From assembly GCA_964536835.1 (NCBI GenBank), contig CAZIAZ010000013.1:1-53940 (forward strand): 53,940 bases of DNA, in the 5' to 3' direction. Of this stretch, positions 1 through 8,134 are shown piece by piece (the first letter of the stretch is position 1; every line of letters begins with the position of its first letter). The position numbers and the translations under genes are program-made. This DNA is from DAONFI01 sp035403485 (lineage in GTDB: Bacteria; Planctomycetota; Phycisphaerae; SM23-33). The notes beneath the pieces are model-generated. The model was given only the letters and a program-made list of their open reading frames with translations. It was not told where the DNA came from and searched no databases.

Positions 1-377
1 CATTCGTCAGCCACATATTGCACAATGAATCGCCGACGGTTTTCGGCGATGGCGAACAGACGCGGGACTTCTGTTATATCGAGAATGTCTGCCTGGCCAA
101 CTGGCTGGCGGTGACCGTTCGCGGCGACTTGTGTGACGGTTCGCCGATTAACATCGCCTGCAACCAGTCCACATCGCTTAACCAGATACTCGGCAAGTTA
201 AAGCAGCTATTGGGCAGTGACATAAAAGCCAAGTACGCCCCCGTTCGTGCCGGCGACGTGAAACACTCGCTGGCTGACATTTCAAAGGCTCGCCAGGTAC
301 TCGGTTACAAGCCGCAAGTGCTCTTTGAGAAAGGCCTTGAAATCGCTATCGACTGGTATAAGGAAAACCTCAAATAA
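1..377 (+). CDS. NAD-dependent epimerase/dehydratase, C-terminal part (WbpP-like), 5' end outside window
   Basis: The reading frame is open from position 3 and ends with TAA at 375-377, so the gene begins upstream of the window. The visible part has FGDGEQTRDFCYIENV, the substrate-side motif of extended short-chain dehydrogenases that epimerise UDP-N-acetylhexosamines (UDP-GlcNAc/UDP-GalNAc 4-epimerases of the WbpP type). The Rossmann fold and the YxxxK catalytic pair are not in view. The protein would act in the cytoplasm, making a nucleotide sugar for surface polysaccharide. The DegT-type aminotransferase at 2322 fits the same pathway; a restriction-modification module now lies between them. 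Family assignment is fairly sure, exact substrate is not. Confidence 0.85.
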   Translation, partial: FVSHILHNESPTVFGDGEQTRDFCYIENVCLANWLAVTVRGDLCDGSPINIACNQSTSLNQILGKLKQLLGSDIKAKYAPVRAGDVKHSLADISKARQVLGYKPQVLFEKGLEIAIDWYKENLK

Positions 378-444
378 GAAAAGCTGAAATTTATTTTTAT
401 TTCTGTTTGAAACCACTAATACCAAACATTATAATAACTTATTA

Positions 445-623
445 AAAGTGACCGATTCTTGCTATACGGCTCGGTAACGACTTATTTTGCAAGCAGTTAC
501 GATATCCATGACAAATGGTTCTGCGACGTCGCCTTTGTGAGTCGCAGTAATGTATTTTATTGCAAAATATGTCGTTACCTTTTAGCCTCATATGCGAAAA
601 GTCGTAAGTTGGTCAGTTTGAAT
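445..623 (+). repeat. Palindromic dispersed element, long copy (MITE-like)
   Basis: This AT-rich stretch folds back on itself. Arm 473-492 is the near-perfect reverse complement of 560-579 (one mismatch in 20). A nested 7-bp arm pair lies at 521-527 and 541-547. The ends AAAGTGACC (445-453) and GGTCAGTTT (611-619) form an imperfect terminal inverted repeat. The first 76 bases recur at 23593-23669 with roughly three quarters identity, and the right end GGTCAGTTTGAAT recurs at 23670-23682. It encodes no convincing protein; the open frame across it upstream of the methyltransferase looks accidental. It may carry the promoter of the restriction-modification genes. Confidence 0.65.
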
Positions 624-671
624 AACTTAATAAAAAATTTTTGTCTTCAGCTTAACAAGGTTTTCAAATAT

Positions 672-1472
672 ATGTTAGGTGGAGTTGTGAATAATATTAA
701 TAATTACTTAAATAAAATTATCTGTGGCGATTGTGTAGAAATAATGAAAAAACTACCAGATAATTCTATTGATTTAGTAGTTACATCACCTCCATATAAT
801 TTAAAAAATTCTACTGGAAATGGGATGAAGTCTTGTACTACCAGTGGTAAATGGGCTGGCGCAGCTTTACAAAACGGTTATACGCACCATGATGACTGTA
901 TGCCGCATAAGCAGTATGTAAGTTGGCAAAGAAATTGCCTTTCAGAAATGTTCCGTTTGATAAAAGATGACGGAGCAATATTTTATAATCATAAATGGAG
1001 AGTACAAAAAGGGCTGTTGCAGGATAGACAAGATATTGTCGGTGGTTTTCCTGTCCGACAAATTATTATCTGGCGACGAAAAGGTGGGATAAATTTCAAT
1101 CCAGGTTATTTTCTGCCTACTTACGAGGTCATATATTTAATTGCTAAACCCAAATTTAAATTGATTCCCAAAGCTAATGCTTATGGTGATGTTTGGGAGT
1201 TTACACAGGAAATGAATAATCAACATCCAGCACCATTTCCTGTTGCCCTAATAGACCGAATAGTTAGTTCCACTGATGCGAATATCATTTTAGATCCGTT
1301 CATGGGAAGTGGCACTACAGCTGTTGTTGCTATGGGACTAAATCGAAAGTACATTGGAATAGAGTTATCGCCTGAATATTGTAAGATGGCTGAAACAAGA
1401 ATTAAATTAAGTAAAACTGATTGTGAAGTACGGAAAAATAGACAATTAACTCTTTTCCAACACGAATCATGA
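672..1472 (+). CDS. Type II DNA modification methyltransferase (probable N4-cytosine, beta class)
   Basis: The protein (266 aa from ATG 672) would methylate host DNA at the site cut by its partner nuclease. The catalytic motif IV, TSPPY, lies near residues 38-42. The AdoMet-binding motif I, DPFMGSGTT, lies near residues 206-214. This permuted order defines the beta class, and TSPPY is typical of N4-cytosine enzymes. The frame is open upstream to 459, but that part lies in a palindromic repeat and is probably not coding. ATG 672 is one possible start; GTG 687 follows AGGTGGAG closely and is another. The stop codon overlaps the endonuclease start (ATGA). Codon use is AT-rich, unlike its neighbours, which suggests horizontal transfer. 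Confidence 0.87.
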   Translation: MLGGVVNNINNYLNKIICGDCVEIMKKLPDNSIDLVVTSPPYNLKNSTGNGMKSCTTSGKWAGAALQNGYTHHDDCMPHKQYVSWQRNCLSEMFRLIKDDGAIFYNHKWRVQKGLLQDRQDIVGGFPVRQIIIWRRKGGINFNPGYFLPTYEVIYLIAKPKFKLIPKANAYGDVWEFTQEMNNQHPAPFPVALIDRIVSSTDANIILDPFMGSGTTAVVAMGLNRKYIGIELSPEYCKMAETRIKLSKTDCEVRKNRQLTLFQHES

Positions 1473-2260
1473 AATTATTTACAAAAGAACAACTAATCGC
1501 TGAGTTTAAAAAAATTGCTCAAAGAGGTTGGATAGAAAACTTAAGGCATGGAAATGCGGGCGGTGTTGGCAACACTCTGGAAGAATTGTTAGGTATAGAA
1601 GAAAATAATTTGCCTATACCAAATGCTTCGGAATGGGAACTTAAAGCACAACGAATGGGGACAACATCGTTAACTACTTTATTTCATACCGAGCCTTCTC
1701 CTCGTGCAGTAAAATTTGTGCCACAATTTTTATTATTGAAATATGGCTGGAAACATAAAGAGGCTGGGAAGAAATATTCGCATGATGAAATGAGCTTCCG
1801 GCAAACGATTCATGGTAAGTCGTATAGTGATAGAGGTTTTATCATAAAAATTGACAGAATTGCAAAAAAGTTATTGGTATCTTTTGATTGCAGAAAAGTT
1901 TCGGAACGACATATAGACTGGCTTGCGCAAGTCAAGATTAAAACAGGATTAGAAGAACTTTCACCCCAACCTTATTGGGGATTTGATGACTTAGCTAGTA
2001 AAGCTCGTACGAAACTTCTTAACTGTTTTTATGTGCAAGCCGAAGTAAAAAAAGAAAATGGAAAAGAGTTTTATAAGTATTCCAGAATAGTGATGTTAAA
2101 AAAATTTAGTTTTACTGCTTTTTTGGATGAAATAGAAAAAGGTAATGTTCTAGTCGATTTTGATGCTAGGACTGGCCATAATCATGGTACAAAATTTCGG
2201 ATGAGACAAAACTGTTTGCCGCAATTGTATGAAAGTACAACTGAGATATCGTTGACTTAG
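1469..2260 (+). CDS. Type II restriction endonuclease, MvaI/BcnI family
   Basis: A 263-aa protein with the hallmarks of the MvaI/BcnI nuclease family: GNAGGVGNTLEELLGI near residues 28-43, an ExK-type metal site in WELKAQR (about 56-62), and ARTGHNHGTKFR near the C-terminus. Members of this family act as monomers and cut five-base sites of the CCNGG type (MvaI CCWGG, BcnI CCSGG) with N4-cytosine methyltransferase partners, which matches the gene just upstream. Which site this enzyme reads cannot be decided from sequence. It starts inside the methyltransferase stop, so both are made from one transcript. The composition is AT-rich like its partner. No inactivating lesion is visible. Confidence 0.87.
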   Translation: MKLFTKEQLIAEFKKIAQRGWIENLRHGNAGGVGNTLEELLGIEENNLPIPNASEWELKAQRMGTTSLTTLFHTEPSPRAVKFVPQFLLLKYGWKHKEAGKKYSHDEMSFRQTIHGKSYSDRGFIIKIDRIAKKLLVSFDCRKVSERHIDWLAQVKIKTGLEELSPQPYWGFDDLASKARTKLLNCFYVQAEVKKENGKEFYKYSRIVMLKKFSFTAFLDEIEKGNVLVDFDARTGHNHGTKFRMRQNCLPQLYESTTEISLT

Positions 2261-2321
2261 AAATATCTTTTATTTATTAATTAGAAATCCTGCATTTTAA
2301 GCGGATTGAAAGGATTTGGGA

Positions 2322-3431
2322 ATGAAGGTTCCATTGCTTGACCTTACTGCACAATACGCCGGATTGAAGTCGCAGATTATGCCAGCCGTTGAAGCTGTCC
2401 TGGATTCCCAGATGGTCTGCAACGGCCCAGCCGTCCGTCAGTTTGAGTCGCAGATTGCATCATACTGCGGCTCAAAGCACGGCGTAGGCGTTTCCAGCGG
2501 CACGGATGCGCTGCTTTGTGCGCTTATGGCGCTTGGCATAGGGCCGGGCGATGAAGTCATTATTCCGCCGTTTACGTTTTTTGCGACAGCCGGCGTTGTC
2601 TGGCGAGTCGGAGCAAAGCCGGTTTTCGTGGACATTCAGCCCGATACCTTCAATATCGACCCCGACCTCATCGCCCCAGCCCTCACGCCTCGAACGAAGG
2701 CGATAATTCCGGTTCACCTTTTTGGCCAGACGGCTGACATGGACGAGATTATGGGCATTGCGGCGTCGCACGATTTGTATGTGGTGGAAGACGCCGCCCA
2801 GTCGATAGGTTCTGCCTACAAGGGCCATCGGGCGTGTTCGATAGGAACTGTGGGCTGCCTCAGTTTTTATCCCACGAAGAATCTCGGCGCATGCGGCGAC
2901 GCCGGCATGTGCATAACCGGTGACGACGAAATTGCCGCCAAGCTGGAGCGTACCCGTAACCACGGCCAGGGCGGCACTTACATGCATGAGACAGTCGGCG
3001 GTAATTTCCGCATGGATACCGTCCAGGCTGCTATCCTTTCGGTAAAATTAGCCGTGCTCGACGACTGGCACGAAGGCCGCCGGCGCAACGCGGCGATTTA
3101 CGATGAAAAACTCGCCGGCCTTGACGGCATCATCCTGCCACACGTTCGTCGCGACAACTACATGATTTATAACCAGTACACCATTCGCGTCAAAAATAGC
3201 CGTCGCGACGCACTCAAAAAATTCCTGGCTGACAATGAAATTGCCAGCGGCGTCTATTATCCGCTAAGCCTGCATCAGCAGGAATGTTTTGCGTCGCTGG
3301 GATACCGGCAGGGTGATTTCCCTGTCAGCGAGATGGCGGCTGCGGAGGTGCTCTCACTGCCGATAACCGGCGAAATTTCTCCGCAGCAGATAGAATTTGT
3401 GGCCCAAAAGGTCAGAGAATTCGCTTCGTAA
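2322..3431 (+). CDS. DegT/DnrJ/EryC1 family PLP-dependent sugar aminotransferase
   Basis: Transfers an amino group, usually from glutamate, to a keto-sugar nucleotide during synthesis of surface polysaccharide. The 369-aa length is normal for the family. Features seen: SSGTDALLCAL (about 58-68, PLP phosphate), VEDAAQS (155-161, the Asp that contacts the pyridine nitrogen), and SFYPTKNLGACGDAG with the Schiff-base lysine at about 186. ATG 2322 is preferred over TTG 2316 because AAAGGA lies at a good distance. It is WbpE/ArnB-like; the exact sugar is unknown. The epimerase at the left edge is a likely pathway partner. Confidence 0.9.
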   Translation: MKVPLLDLTAQYAGLKSQIMPAVEAVLDSQMVCNGPAVRQFESQIASYCGSKHGVGVSSGTDALLCALMALGIGPGDEVIIPPFTFFATAGVVWRVGAKPVFVDIQPDTFNIDPDLIAPALTPRTKAIIPVHLFGQTADMDEIMGIAASHDLYVVEDAAQSIGSAYKGHRACSIGTVGCLSFYPTKNLGACGDAGMCITGDDEIAAKLERTRNHGQGGTYMHETVGGNFRMDTVQAAILSVKLAVLDDWHEGRRRNAAIYDEKLAGLDGIILPHVRRDNYMIYNQYTIRVKNSRRDALKKFLADNEIASGVYYPLSLHQQECFASLGYRQGDFPVSEMAAAEVLSLPITGEISPQQIEFVAQKVREFAS

Positions 3432-3480
3432 CGGCGGCCGACGGTGTTATCATGCACGCAGCCGGACTATGGAGACAACC

Positions 3481-4761
3481 ATGAGCAGATTGCTTATAAA
3501 AGGCGGGCGGGTCATTGACCCTGCGAACGGAATAAACAGAATTTGCGACGTCCTCATAGCTGACAGCCGTATAAAAAAAGTCGGCACAGTCAATAAATCG
3601 GACGCCGCCGGCGCGGAGGCCATAAACGCCAAAGGCATGATAGTAGCCCCCGGCCTGATTGATATTCACGTCCACTGCCGCGAGCCCGGCCATGAGGAAG
3701 AGGAAACCATCGCGTCGGCATCGGCGGCAGCCGTCGCCGGCGGTTTCACCACCATATGCGCCATGCCGAATACGCATCCGGCCCAGGATGACGAACGGGC
3801 GATAAATTACGTTCTCGAACGCAGCGCGGAGGCTAGCCTTGCTAACGTTCTGCCGGTCGGCTGCATTACGAAAAATCGCGACGGCAAGGAATTGGCGGAA
3901 ATGGCTCTCATGTGCGAAGCGGGAGTAGTTGCGTTCAGCGACGACGGCAACGGCGTGGACGATTCCAAAATAATGCATCGCGCTTTGCAGTATGCGTCCA
4001 TGCTCGGCATTTCGCTCATGCAGCATTGCCAGGATTCCGACCTCTTCAGCGGGGTCATGAATTCAGGGCCCGTAGCAGTGCGGCTGGGACTTGGCGGCAT
4101 CGCGGCCGCCTGCGAGGAAATCATGCTCCGGCGGGACCTGGAGCTTGTGGCTCACACGAAGGCGCCGTATCACGTACAACACGCATCGACAGCCGGCAGT
4201 GTGGAACTCATCCGACAGGCGAAATCGCAAGGCCTGCCTGTTACCGCCGAAGCTACGCCGCACCACCTGCTTCTTACGGACGCAGCCTGCATGGATTACG
4301 ACCCGAATTACAAGGTTAATCCGCCGCTGCGTTCCGCAAACGACGTCGAGGCGTTGCGACGCGGCATAGCCGACGGCACTGTAGACTGCCTTGCCACCGA
4401 CCACGCGCCGCACTCAAAAGAGGAAAAAGAACACGAATTTGCGGTTGCGCCTTTCGGGATTATTTCGCTGGACTGTGCGTTGGGTCTGTTCGTCAAGGCG
4501 CTTATCGAGCCTGGCATAATAGATTGGCCGGCTATGATTAAGTGCATGACCGTCGGCCCGGCGAAAGTCATCCGCAAACCGCTGGGCACGCTTACGCCAG
4601 GCGCCGCGGCAGACGTTACGATAATCGACCCGAACATGAAATGGACGGTTGACGTGGATAAATTCGTTTCGAAAAGCCGCAACTGTCCGTACGACGGCTG
4701 GCAACTTGGCGCTAGGGCGGTTGCGACTATAGTCGGCGGCAAGGTCAAGTTCCGGCTGTGA
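3481..4761 (+). CDS. pyrC: Dihydroorotase, type I
   Basis: Cyclises carbamoyl-aspartate to dihydroorotate in pyrimidine synthesis. The 426-aa protein starts at ATG 3481 with GGAG six bases before it; an earlier in-frame ATG lies in the non-conserved region. The metal site motif DIHVHCREPG is at 61-70, MPNTHP follows near 98, further His ligands lie in QHCQD and QHAST, and the catalytic Asp is in ATDHAPH near 305-311. This is the class I enzyme, close to PyrC of Bacillus and Aquifex. It ends exactly where the convergent flavodoxin gene ends, with no spacer and no obvious shared terminator. Confidence 0.93.
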   Translation: MSRLLIKGGRVIDPANGINRICDVLIADSRIKKVGTVNKSDAAGAEAINAKGMIVAPGLIDIHVHCREPGHEEEETIASASAAAVAGGFTTICAMPNTHPAQDDERAINYVLERSAEASLANVLPVGCITKNRDGKELAEMALMCEAGVVAFSDDGNGVDDSKIMHRALQYASMLGISLMQHCQDSDLFSGVMNSGPVAVRLGLGGIAAACEEIMLRRDLELVAHTKAPYHVQHASTAGSVELIRQAKSQGLPVTAEATPHHLLLTDAACMDYDPNYKVNPPLRSANDVEALRRGIADGTVDCLATDHAPHSKEEKEHEFAVAPFGIISLDCALGLFVKALIEPGIIDWPAMIKCMTVGPAKVIRKPLGTLTPGAAADVTIIDPNMKWTVDVDKFVSKSRNCPYDGWQLGARAVATIVGGKVKFRL

Positions 4762-5268
4762 TTACAGCGATAAGAGTTTTTTTGCAAAAACGTTCAGCGG
4801 CTCGATATATTCTTCGGCTGAGTCGGTTTTGACCTTTTTGTCGATAAGCGTGACAGTGGCTGCCAGCTTGATGTCTATAAGTTTTTCCAGCTCGCAAAAG
4901 GCTCTTTTATCGCCGGAACTGCCTTCCGTACAGAGAGCGGAAATTTTTGCCGGCAGCCGGTCTTTTGTTTTATCAACATATGCCCTGATGGCTGGCGGAA
5001 CGGTGAACGCCCACACCGGCATAGCCAGCACCAACATGTCGTACTCTGCCGGAATATTTTGGGGCTCATCGATAGTTGTAGTTTTTTTTAACGCGGCATC
5101 TTTGCCGGCGATTACATACCCACCCATGCCGGCACGGCTTTTATGGTCTACGATTTCTTCACATGTTGCAGACACGCCGAGGCTTTCGAGAACTTTGGCA
5201 AGAGTCGAACATGCCTTGAGCGTTACGCCGCTTCGCGAATAAAACGCTATTAAAATCTTTTTTGCCAT
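4762..5268 (-). CDS. Flavodoxin-like protein
   Basis: A 168-aa single-domain protein with the flavodoxin fold. FYSRSGVT at residues 9-16 is the FMN phosphate loop. VLAMPVWAFTVPPAIRAYVD in the middle is the usual segment that follows the third strand. It has no membrane segment or signal, so it should be a cytoplasmic electron carrier or a small NAD(P)H-dependent reductase. Its partner is not known; NifJ, encoded further on in this window, can reduce flavodoxins in other bacteria, but no link is shown here. AGGAG precedes the ATG. The gene stands alone, convergent with pyrC. Confidence 0.85.
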   Translation of the reverse strand: MAKKILIAFYSRSGVTLKACSTLAKVLESLGVSATCEEIVDHKSRAGMGGYVIAGKDAALKKTTTIDEPQNIPAEYDMLVLAMPVWAFTVPPAIRAYVDKTKDRLPAKISALCTEGSSGDKRAFCELEKLIDIKLAATVTLIDKKVKTDSAEEYIEPLNVFAKKLLSL

Positions 5269-5326
5269 GGCAGACTCCTTTTTTCAATGCTCTATAAAAT
5301 ACCGGTAAAAATTACGCTTGCATGTT

Positions 5327-6304
5327 TTATTCGTTATAATACTCGTCGAGAACGGCGTTCCACTGTTCCTGCGTTTTTATATTTACGAACGCCATTCGTA
5401 CTTTTTTTGCCTGCGGATGGAGTCGTGCGTATTTTATGCCGAATTTTCGCATCATGCCCGGCCCCTTCAGCCCGTAAAGTCTGACGACATCGTCCATATG
5501 TCGTAACATTATAGCCTTCTGTTCCGCAATCGACGGCCATTTTTCCGGTTTGCCGGCGGCTAATTCGCGTGCCTGCCGGAAAATCCACGGATTTCCCAAT
5601 ACGCCGCGTGCGACCGCTGCCGCGTCCACGCCGGTTTCGTCGAGCATTTTCAAGGCTGCCGCCGCGGTAAGTACGTCGCCTGAACCTATTACCGTCCAGT
5701 CCTGGAACTGCTGCTTTACCCGTCTTAAAAAATCCCAGTCAGCTACGCCGGTATATTTCTGTTCCACGCTGCGGGCGTGAACGGTGATGGCATCCAGGCC
5801 GGCCTCCCTGGCGCCACGGGCTATCTGCCAGAAATTTTCTTCGGAATCTTCATCCCTGAATTTTCGGCGAACTTTGAGCGTGACGGGCGATGGTATTGCG
5901 TCGCGGACTGCCCTGATGATTTCCAGAACCCGCTGCGGCTGCGACATCATATATCCGCCGCGTCGCCGTGAAAGGGCTTTGTGGACAGGACAGGCGAAAT
6001 TCATGTCGATTACGTCGTAACCGCGTTGAAGCATGGCTTTTGCGGCGGCGACCATTTCTTCGGGGTCGTCGCCTACAATCTGAGCCGCCACCGGCGACTC
6101 GTTCGGCCATTTTTCCAGTATGGGCCGCGGCTTGCGAGTTTTGGCGGTTACGCACCGGTCGAGCACCATTTCACTGGTTGCGTACGGCGCGCCTAATTGG
6201 CGGCATATCGAACGGAACGGCGCATCCGAATAACCGGCTAACGGCGCAAGTATGACCGGAAAATCTATCTCAATACTGCCGATATGGAAAGGTTTGTACT
6301 TCAT
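5327..6304 (-). CDS. dus: tRNA-dihydrouridine synthase
   Basis: Reduces specific uridines in tRNA to dihydrouridine with FMN and NADPH. The 325-aa protein has an FMN-binding TIM barrel: VILAPLAGYSDAPFR near residues 17-31, PVAAQIVGDDP at 71-81, the catalytic cysteine in MNFACPVHK (Cys105), ITVHARS in the middle, and VIGSGDV for phosphate binding. It is a DusB/Dus3-like member; the subtype is not certain. Its start overlaps the stop of the 98-residue frame upstream (ATGA), so dnaX, its tail frame and dus form one transcription unit. Nothing looks damaged. Confidence 0.92.
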   Translation of the reverse strand: MKYKPFHIGSIEIDFPVILAPLAGYSDAPFRSICRQLGAPYATSEMVLDRCVTAKTRKPRPILEKWPNESPVAAQIVGDDPEEMVAAAKAMLQRGYDVIDMNFACPVHKALSRRRGGYMMSQPQRVLEIIRAVRDAIPSPVTLKVRRKFRDEDSEENFWQIARGAREAGLDAITVHARSVEQKYTGVADWDFLRRVKQQFQDWTVIGSGDVLTAAAALKMLDETGVDAAAVARGVLGNPWIFRQARELAAGKPEKWPSIAEQKAIMLRHMDDVVRLYGLKGPGMMRKFGIKYARLHPQAKKVRMAFVNIKTQEQWNAVLDEYYNE

Positions 6305-6597
6305 TCTGATTCATCATAGTCGTCGGTATCGGCGGAATGTATCGGCTGCGATGTTCCGGTGGCAGGCTGGTTGGTCGCATTTTTTGCGGGCAAATCCTTA
6401 AAAATGTCCCTAATTTCGCCCTTGAAAATGTCGAGCATTTCCAATATGGCCGGGTCTTTGCGTATCGCCTGAGACTCATCAGTGCTAAGCCGCTCGATAT
6501 TTCTGATGGGTTGTGGATGTTCACCGGGCGTCTGAACGGCCGATTGAGATGATGTGGCGGTTGTAACGGCGGAGGGCGACGGATGAACGTCAGTCAA
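6301..6597 (-). CDS. Probable C-terminal tail of DnaX in the -1 frame (98 aa)
   Basis: This frame begins at TTG 6595-6597 inside the dnaX stop region and overlaps the start of dus. It can also be entered from dnaX: read in the -1 frame, the sequence after the A10 run at 6599-6608 is open straight into it. It is low-complexity, rich in Ser, Thr, Pro, Gln, followed by DPAILEMLDIFKGEIRDIF near residues 48-66. DnaX proteins of other bacteria often end in a similar segment (Asp-Pro, then a hydrophobic helix with LF and an acidic GEI-like end). I therefore read it as the tau-like end of DnaX, reached by slippage, rather than as a separate gene. No ribosome site is seen before the TTG. An assembly error in the homopolymer would give the same picture. 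Confidence 0.6.
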   Translation of the reverse strand: MTDVHPSPSAVTTATSSQSAVQTPGEHPQPIRNIERLSTDESQAIRKDPAILEMLDIFKGEIRDIFKDLPAKNATNQPATGTSQPIHSADTDDYDESE

Positions 6598-7778
6598 ATT
6601 TTTTTTTTAGCGTCAACTGTCATCGCCATGCCGCCGGCGGCAAGCTGTTCGAGCCTGGCGACAATGCTTTGCGGGTCGATGAACTTATCAGCCTCGGCGA
6701 GGCGGACTATGGCGGCTTCAACCAGGGCGCGGCTTACCGATGAGCCGCGGATATTTCTGGCTACGTTCTGCAGTATGCCGACCGATTGTACGATAACCGG
6801 CAGAGAAAATCGGCTGGCCAGTTCTGCGAGCTGTTTTTTGCGAGTTTCCGGCAGTTCTATAAGGTCGCTGGTCGGCCCGCAGGTGACAGCCAGCATCATG
6901 TTGCGATAAACGTCGCCCATCGCACCAAGAAGGCTGGCGAACGTAATGCCGCCGTCGAGTATCGCCGCTAATTCGTTCAAGGCTGCCGCGCTGTTGCCAT
7001 CGGCGACGGCGGTCACGATAGCCATCACCCGCTCATCCGGCGGCGTACCGAGTATTCGGATGACTTCATCGTCGGTCACCTTGTCTGCGCCGGCGAGGAG
7101 CTGGTCAAGCAGGCTGAGCGAATCGCGCATCGAGCCCGCAGCCGCCCGTGCAATCCGGTAAAGCGCATCGGAGTCGGCTGGAACTTTTTCCGTCTTGCAG
7201 ATTGCCGCCAGATGCTCGGCGATTTTCGACGTCGGAATATTGCGGAAATCGAACCGCTGACACCGCGAGAGAATCGTGGCGGGCACTTTGTCGACTTCTG
7301 TAGTGGCGAAGATGAATTTGACGTGCGAAGGCGGTTCTTCCAGCGTTTTGAGCAGGGCGTTGAACGCTTCCTTCGTCAACATGTGAACTTCGTCGATATA
7401 GTATATTTTATAGCGGCAGCGGGCTGGACGGAAAACCGCGTTGGCACGGAGTTCGCGAATTTCATCTATGCCGCGATTGGATGCACCGTCGATTTCCACC
7501 ACGTCCACGTCTTCACCGCGGCTGATGGATTTGCAGGCTTCGCACTTGTTGCACGGCGTAGCCGTAGGGCCGTCGGCATTCATGCAATTAAGAGCTTTGG
7601 CGAGTATTCGGGCTACCGTAGTCTTGCCTACGCCGCGCGTACCCATGAACAGGTAGGCGTGTGCAACCCTGCCGGTCTGAATAGCATTTATCAGCGTCTG
7701 GCAGATGGGCTCCTGGCCAACCACTTCTTCAAAAGTTTCGCTGCGGTATTTTCGGGCTAATACAAGGTATTCCGACAT
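6594..7778 (-). CDS. dnaX: DNA polymerase III subunit gamma/tau
   Basis: The clamp-loader ATPase of the replisome. The 394-aa zero-frame product has LARKYRP-type start (LARKYRS 7-13), Walker A GTRGVGKTT at 46-54, zinc ligands Cys65, Cys76, Cys79 and Cys82, Walker B YYIDEVH at 126-132, and the arginine-finger motif SRC at 171-173. Domain III runs to about 360. It ends at DAKKKI just after a run of ten A residues, so this form would be gamma-like and lack the tail that binds polymerase and helicase. The tail seems to lie in the -1 frame downstream. SRP RNA lies upstream, a common arrangement. No clear ribosome site precedes the ATG, which sits at the edge of a tandem repeat. Confidence 0.93.
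   Translation of the reverse strand: MSEYLVLARKYRSETFEEVVGQEPICQTLINAIQTGRVAHAYLFMGTRGVGKTTVARILAKALNCMNADGPTATPCNKCEACKSISRGEDVDVVEIDGASNRGIDEIRELRANAVFRPARCRYKIYYIDEVHMLTKEAFNALLKTLEEPPSHVKFIFATTEVDKVPATILSRCQRFDFRNIPTSKIAEHLAAICKTEKVPADSDALYRIARAAAGSMRDSLSLLDQLLAGADKVTDDEVIRILGTPPDERVMAIVTAVADGNSAAALNELAAILDGGITFASLLGAMGDVYRNMMLAVTCGPTSDLIELPETRKKQLAELASRFSLPVIVQSVGILQNVARNIRGSSVSRALVEAAIVRLAEADKFIDPQSIVARLEQLAAGGMAMTVDAKKKI
6599..6608 (-). other. A10 slippery run at the end of dnaX
   Basis: On the coding strand, ten consecutive A residues encode Lys-Lys-Lys and the first base of the next codon, two codons before the dnaX stop. Adding one A to the transcript (or a -1 ribosomal slip) bypasses the TGA and continues through AAT TTG into the 98-residue frame at 6301-6597. 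Thermus thermophilus dnaX uses transcriptional slippage at an A9 run, and E. coli dnaX uses a -1 ribosomal slip on A-rich codons, so this position is a known hotspot for such events. Confidence 0.6.
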
Positions 7779-7926
7779 TTTTTAATATGTCTTTCGTAAT
7801 CTTATCGATAACTTTAGCAATTTTTTAATATGTCTTTCGTAATCTTATCGATAACTTTGGCAATTTTTTAATATGTCTTTCGTAATTTTTTAACATGTCT
7901 TCCGTAATCTTATCGATAATCTGACA
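7778..7926. repeat. 43-bp tandem repeat, about 3.5 copies
   Basis: Copies begin at 7778, 7821, 7864 and 7886, each with TTTTTTAA(T/C)ATGTCTT. Spacing is 43 bp; the third copy is cut to 22 bp and lacks the second half. Each full copy holds the 10-bp palindrome TTATCGATAA (7802-7811, 7845-7854, 7910-7919). It fills the gap between the dnaX start and the SRP RNA gene, so it is inside the probable dnaX leader. It could bind a protein or just be a slippage array. Confidence 0.9.
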
Positions 7927-7985
7927 TTTTTTTAAAAATATGCCCTAAATTACAGTTACACATGGAACGTTTAATGCGGTCGACT

Positions 7986-8104
7986 CGCCGACTGGCGACG
8001 CCAGGAAATCGGACACACGCAGACTTATCGCTTATGGCTGCTTCCTTCCGGACCTGACCAGGTTCGCGGGCCGGCATTGCCCGGCCCCGACGCCGCCAGT
8101 CGGA
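7986..8104 (-). ncRNA. ffs: Signal recognition particle RNA, small bacterial type (4.5S)
   Basis: On the minus strand, ACCTGGTCAGGTCCGGAAGG followed by AAGCAGCC is the universal SRP domain IV hairpin with its GGAA loop region, which binds Ffh. The outer arms pair: CCGACTGGCGGCG at the 5' side with CGTCGCCAGTCGG at the 3' side, giving an Alu-less hairpin of about 119 nt, the normal size of 4.5S RNA. Ends are estimated from this stem, which could extend by five more pairs on each side. dnaX follows downstream. Confidence 0.93.
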
Positions 8105-8134
8105 GAGTCGCTTCCGCAACTCAACGGGCTGATG

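Noticed and set aside
459..671. N-terminal extension of the methyltransferase frame (71 residues)
   Set aside because: It runs through the palindromic repeat and has no likeness to methyltransferases; the family N-terminus begins at about 672-687.
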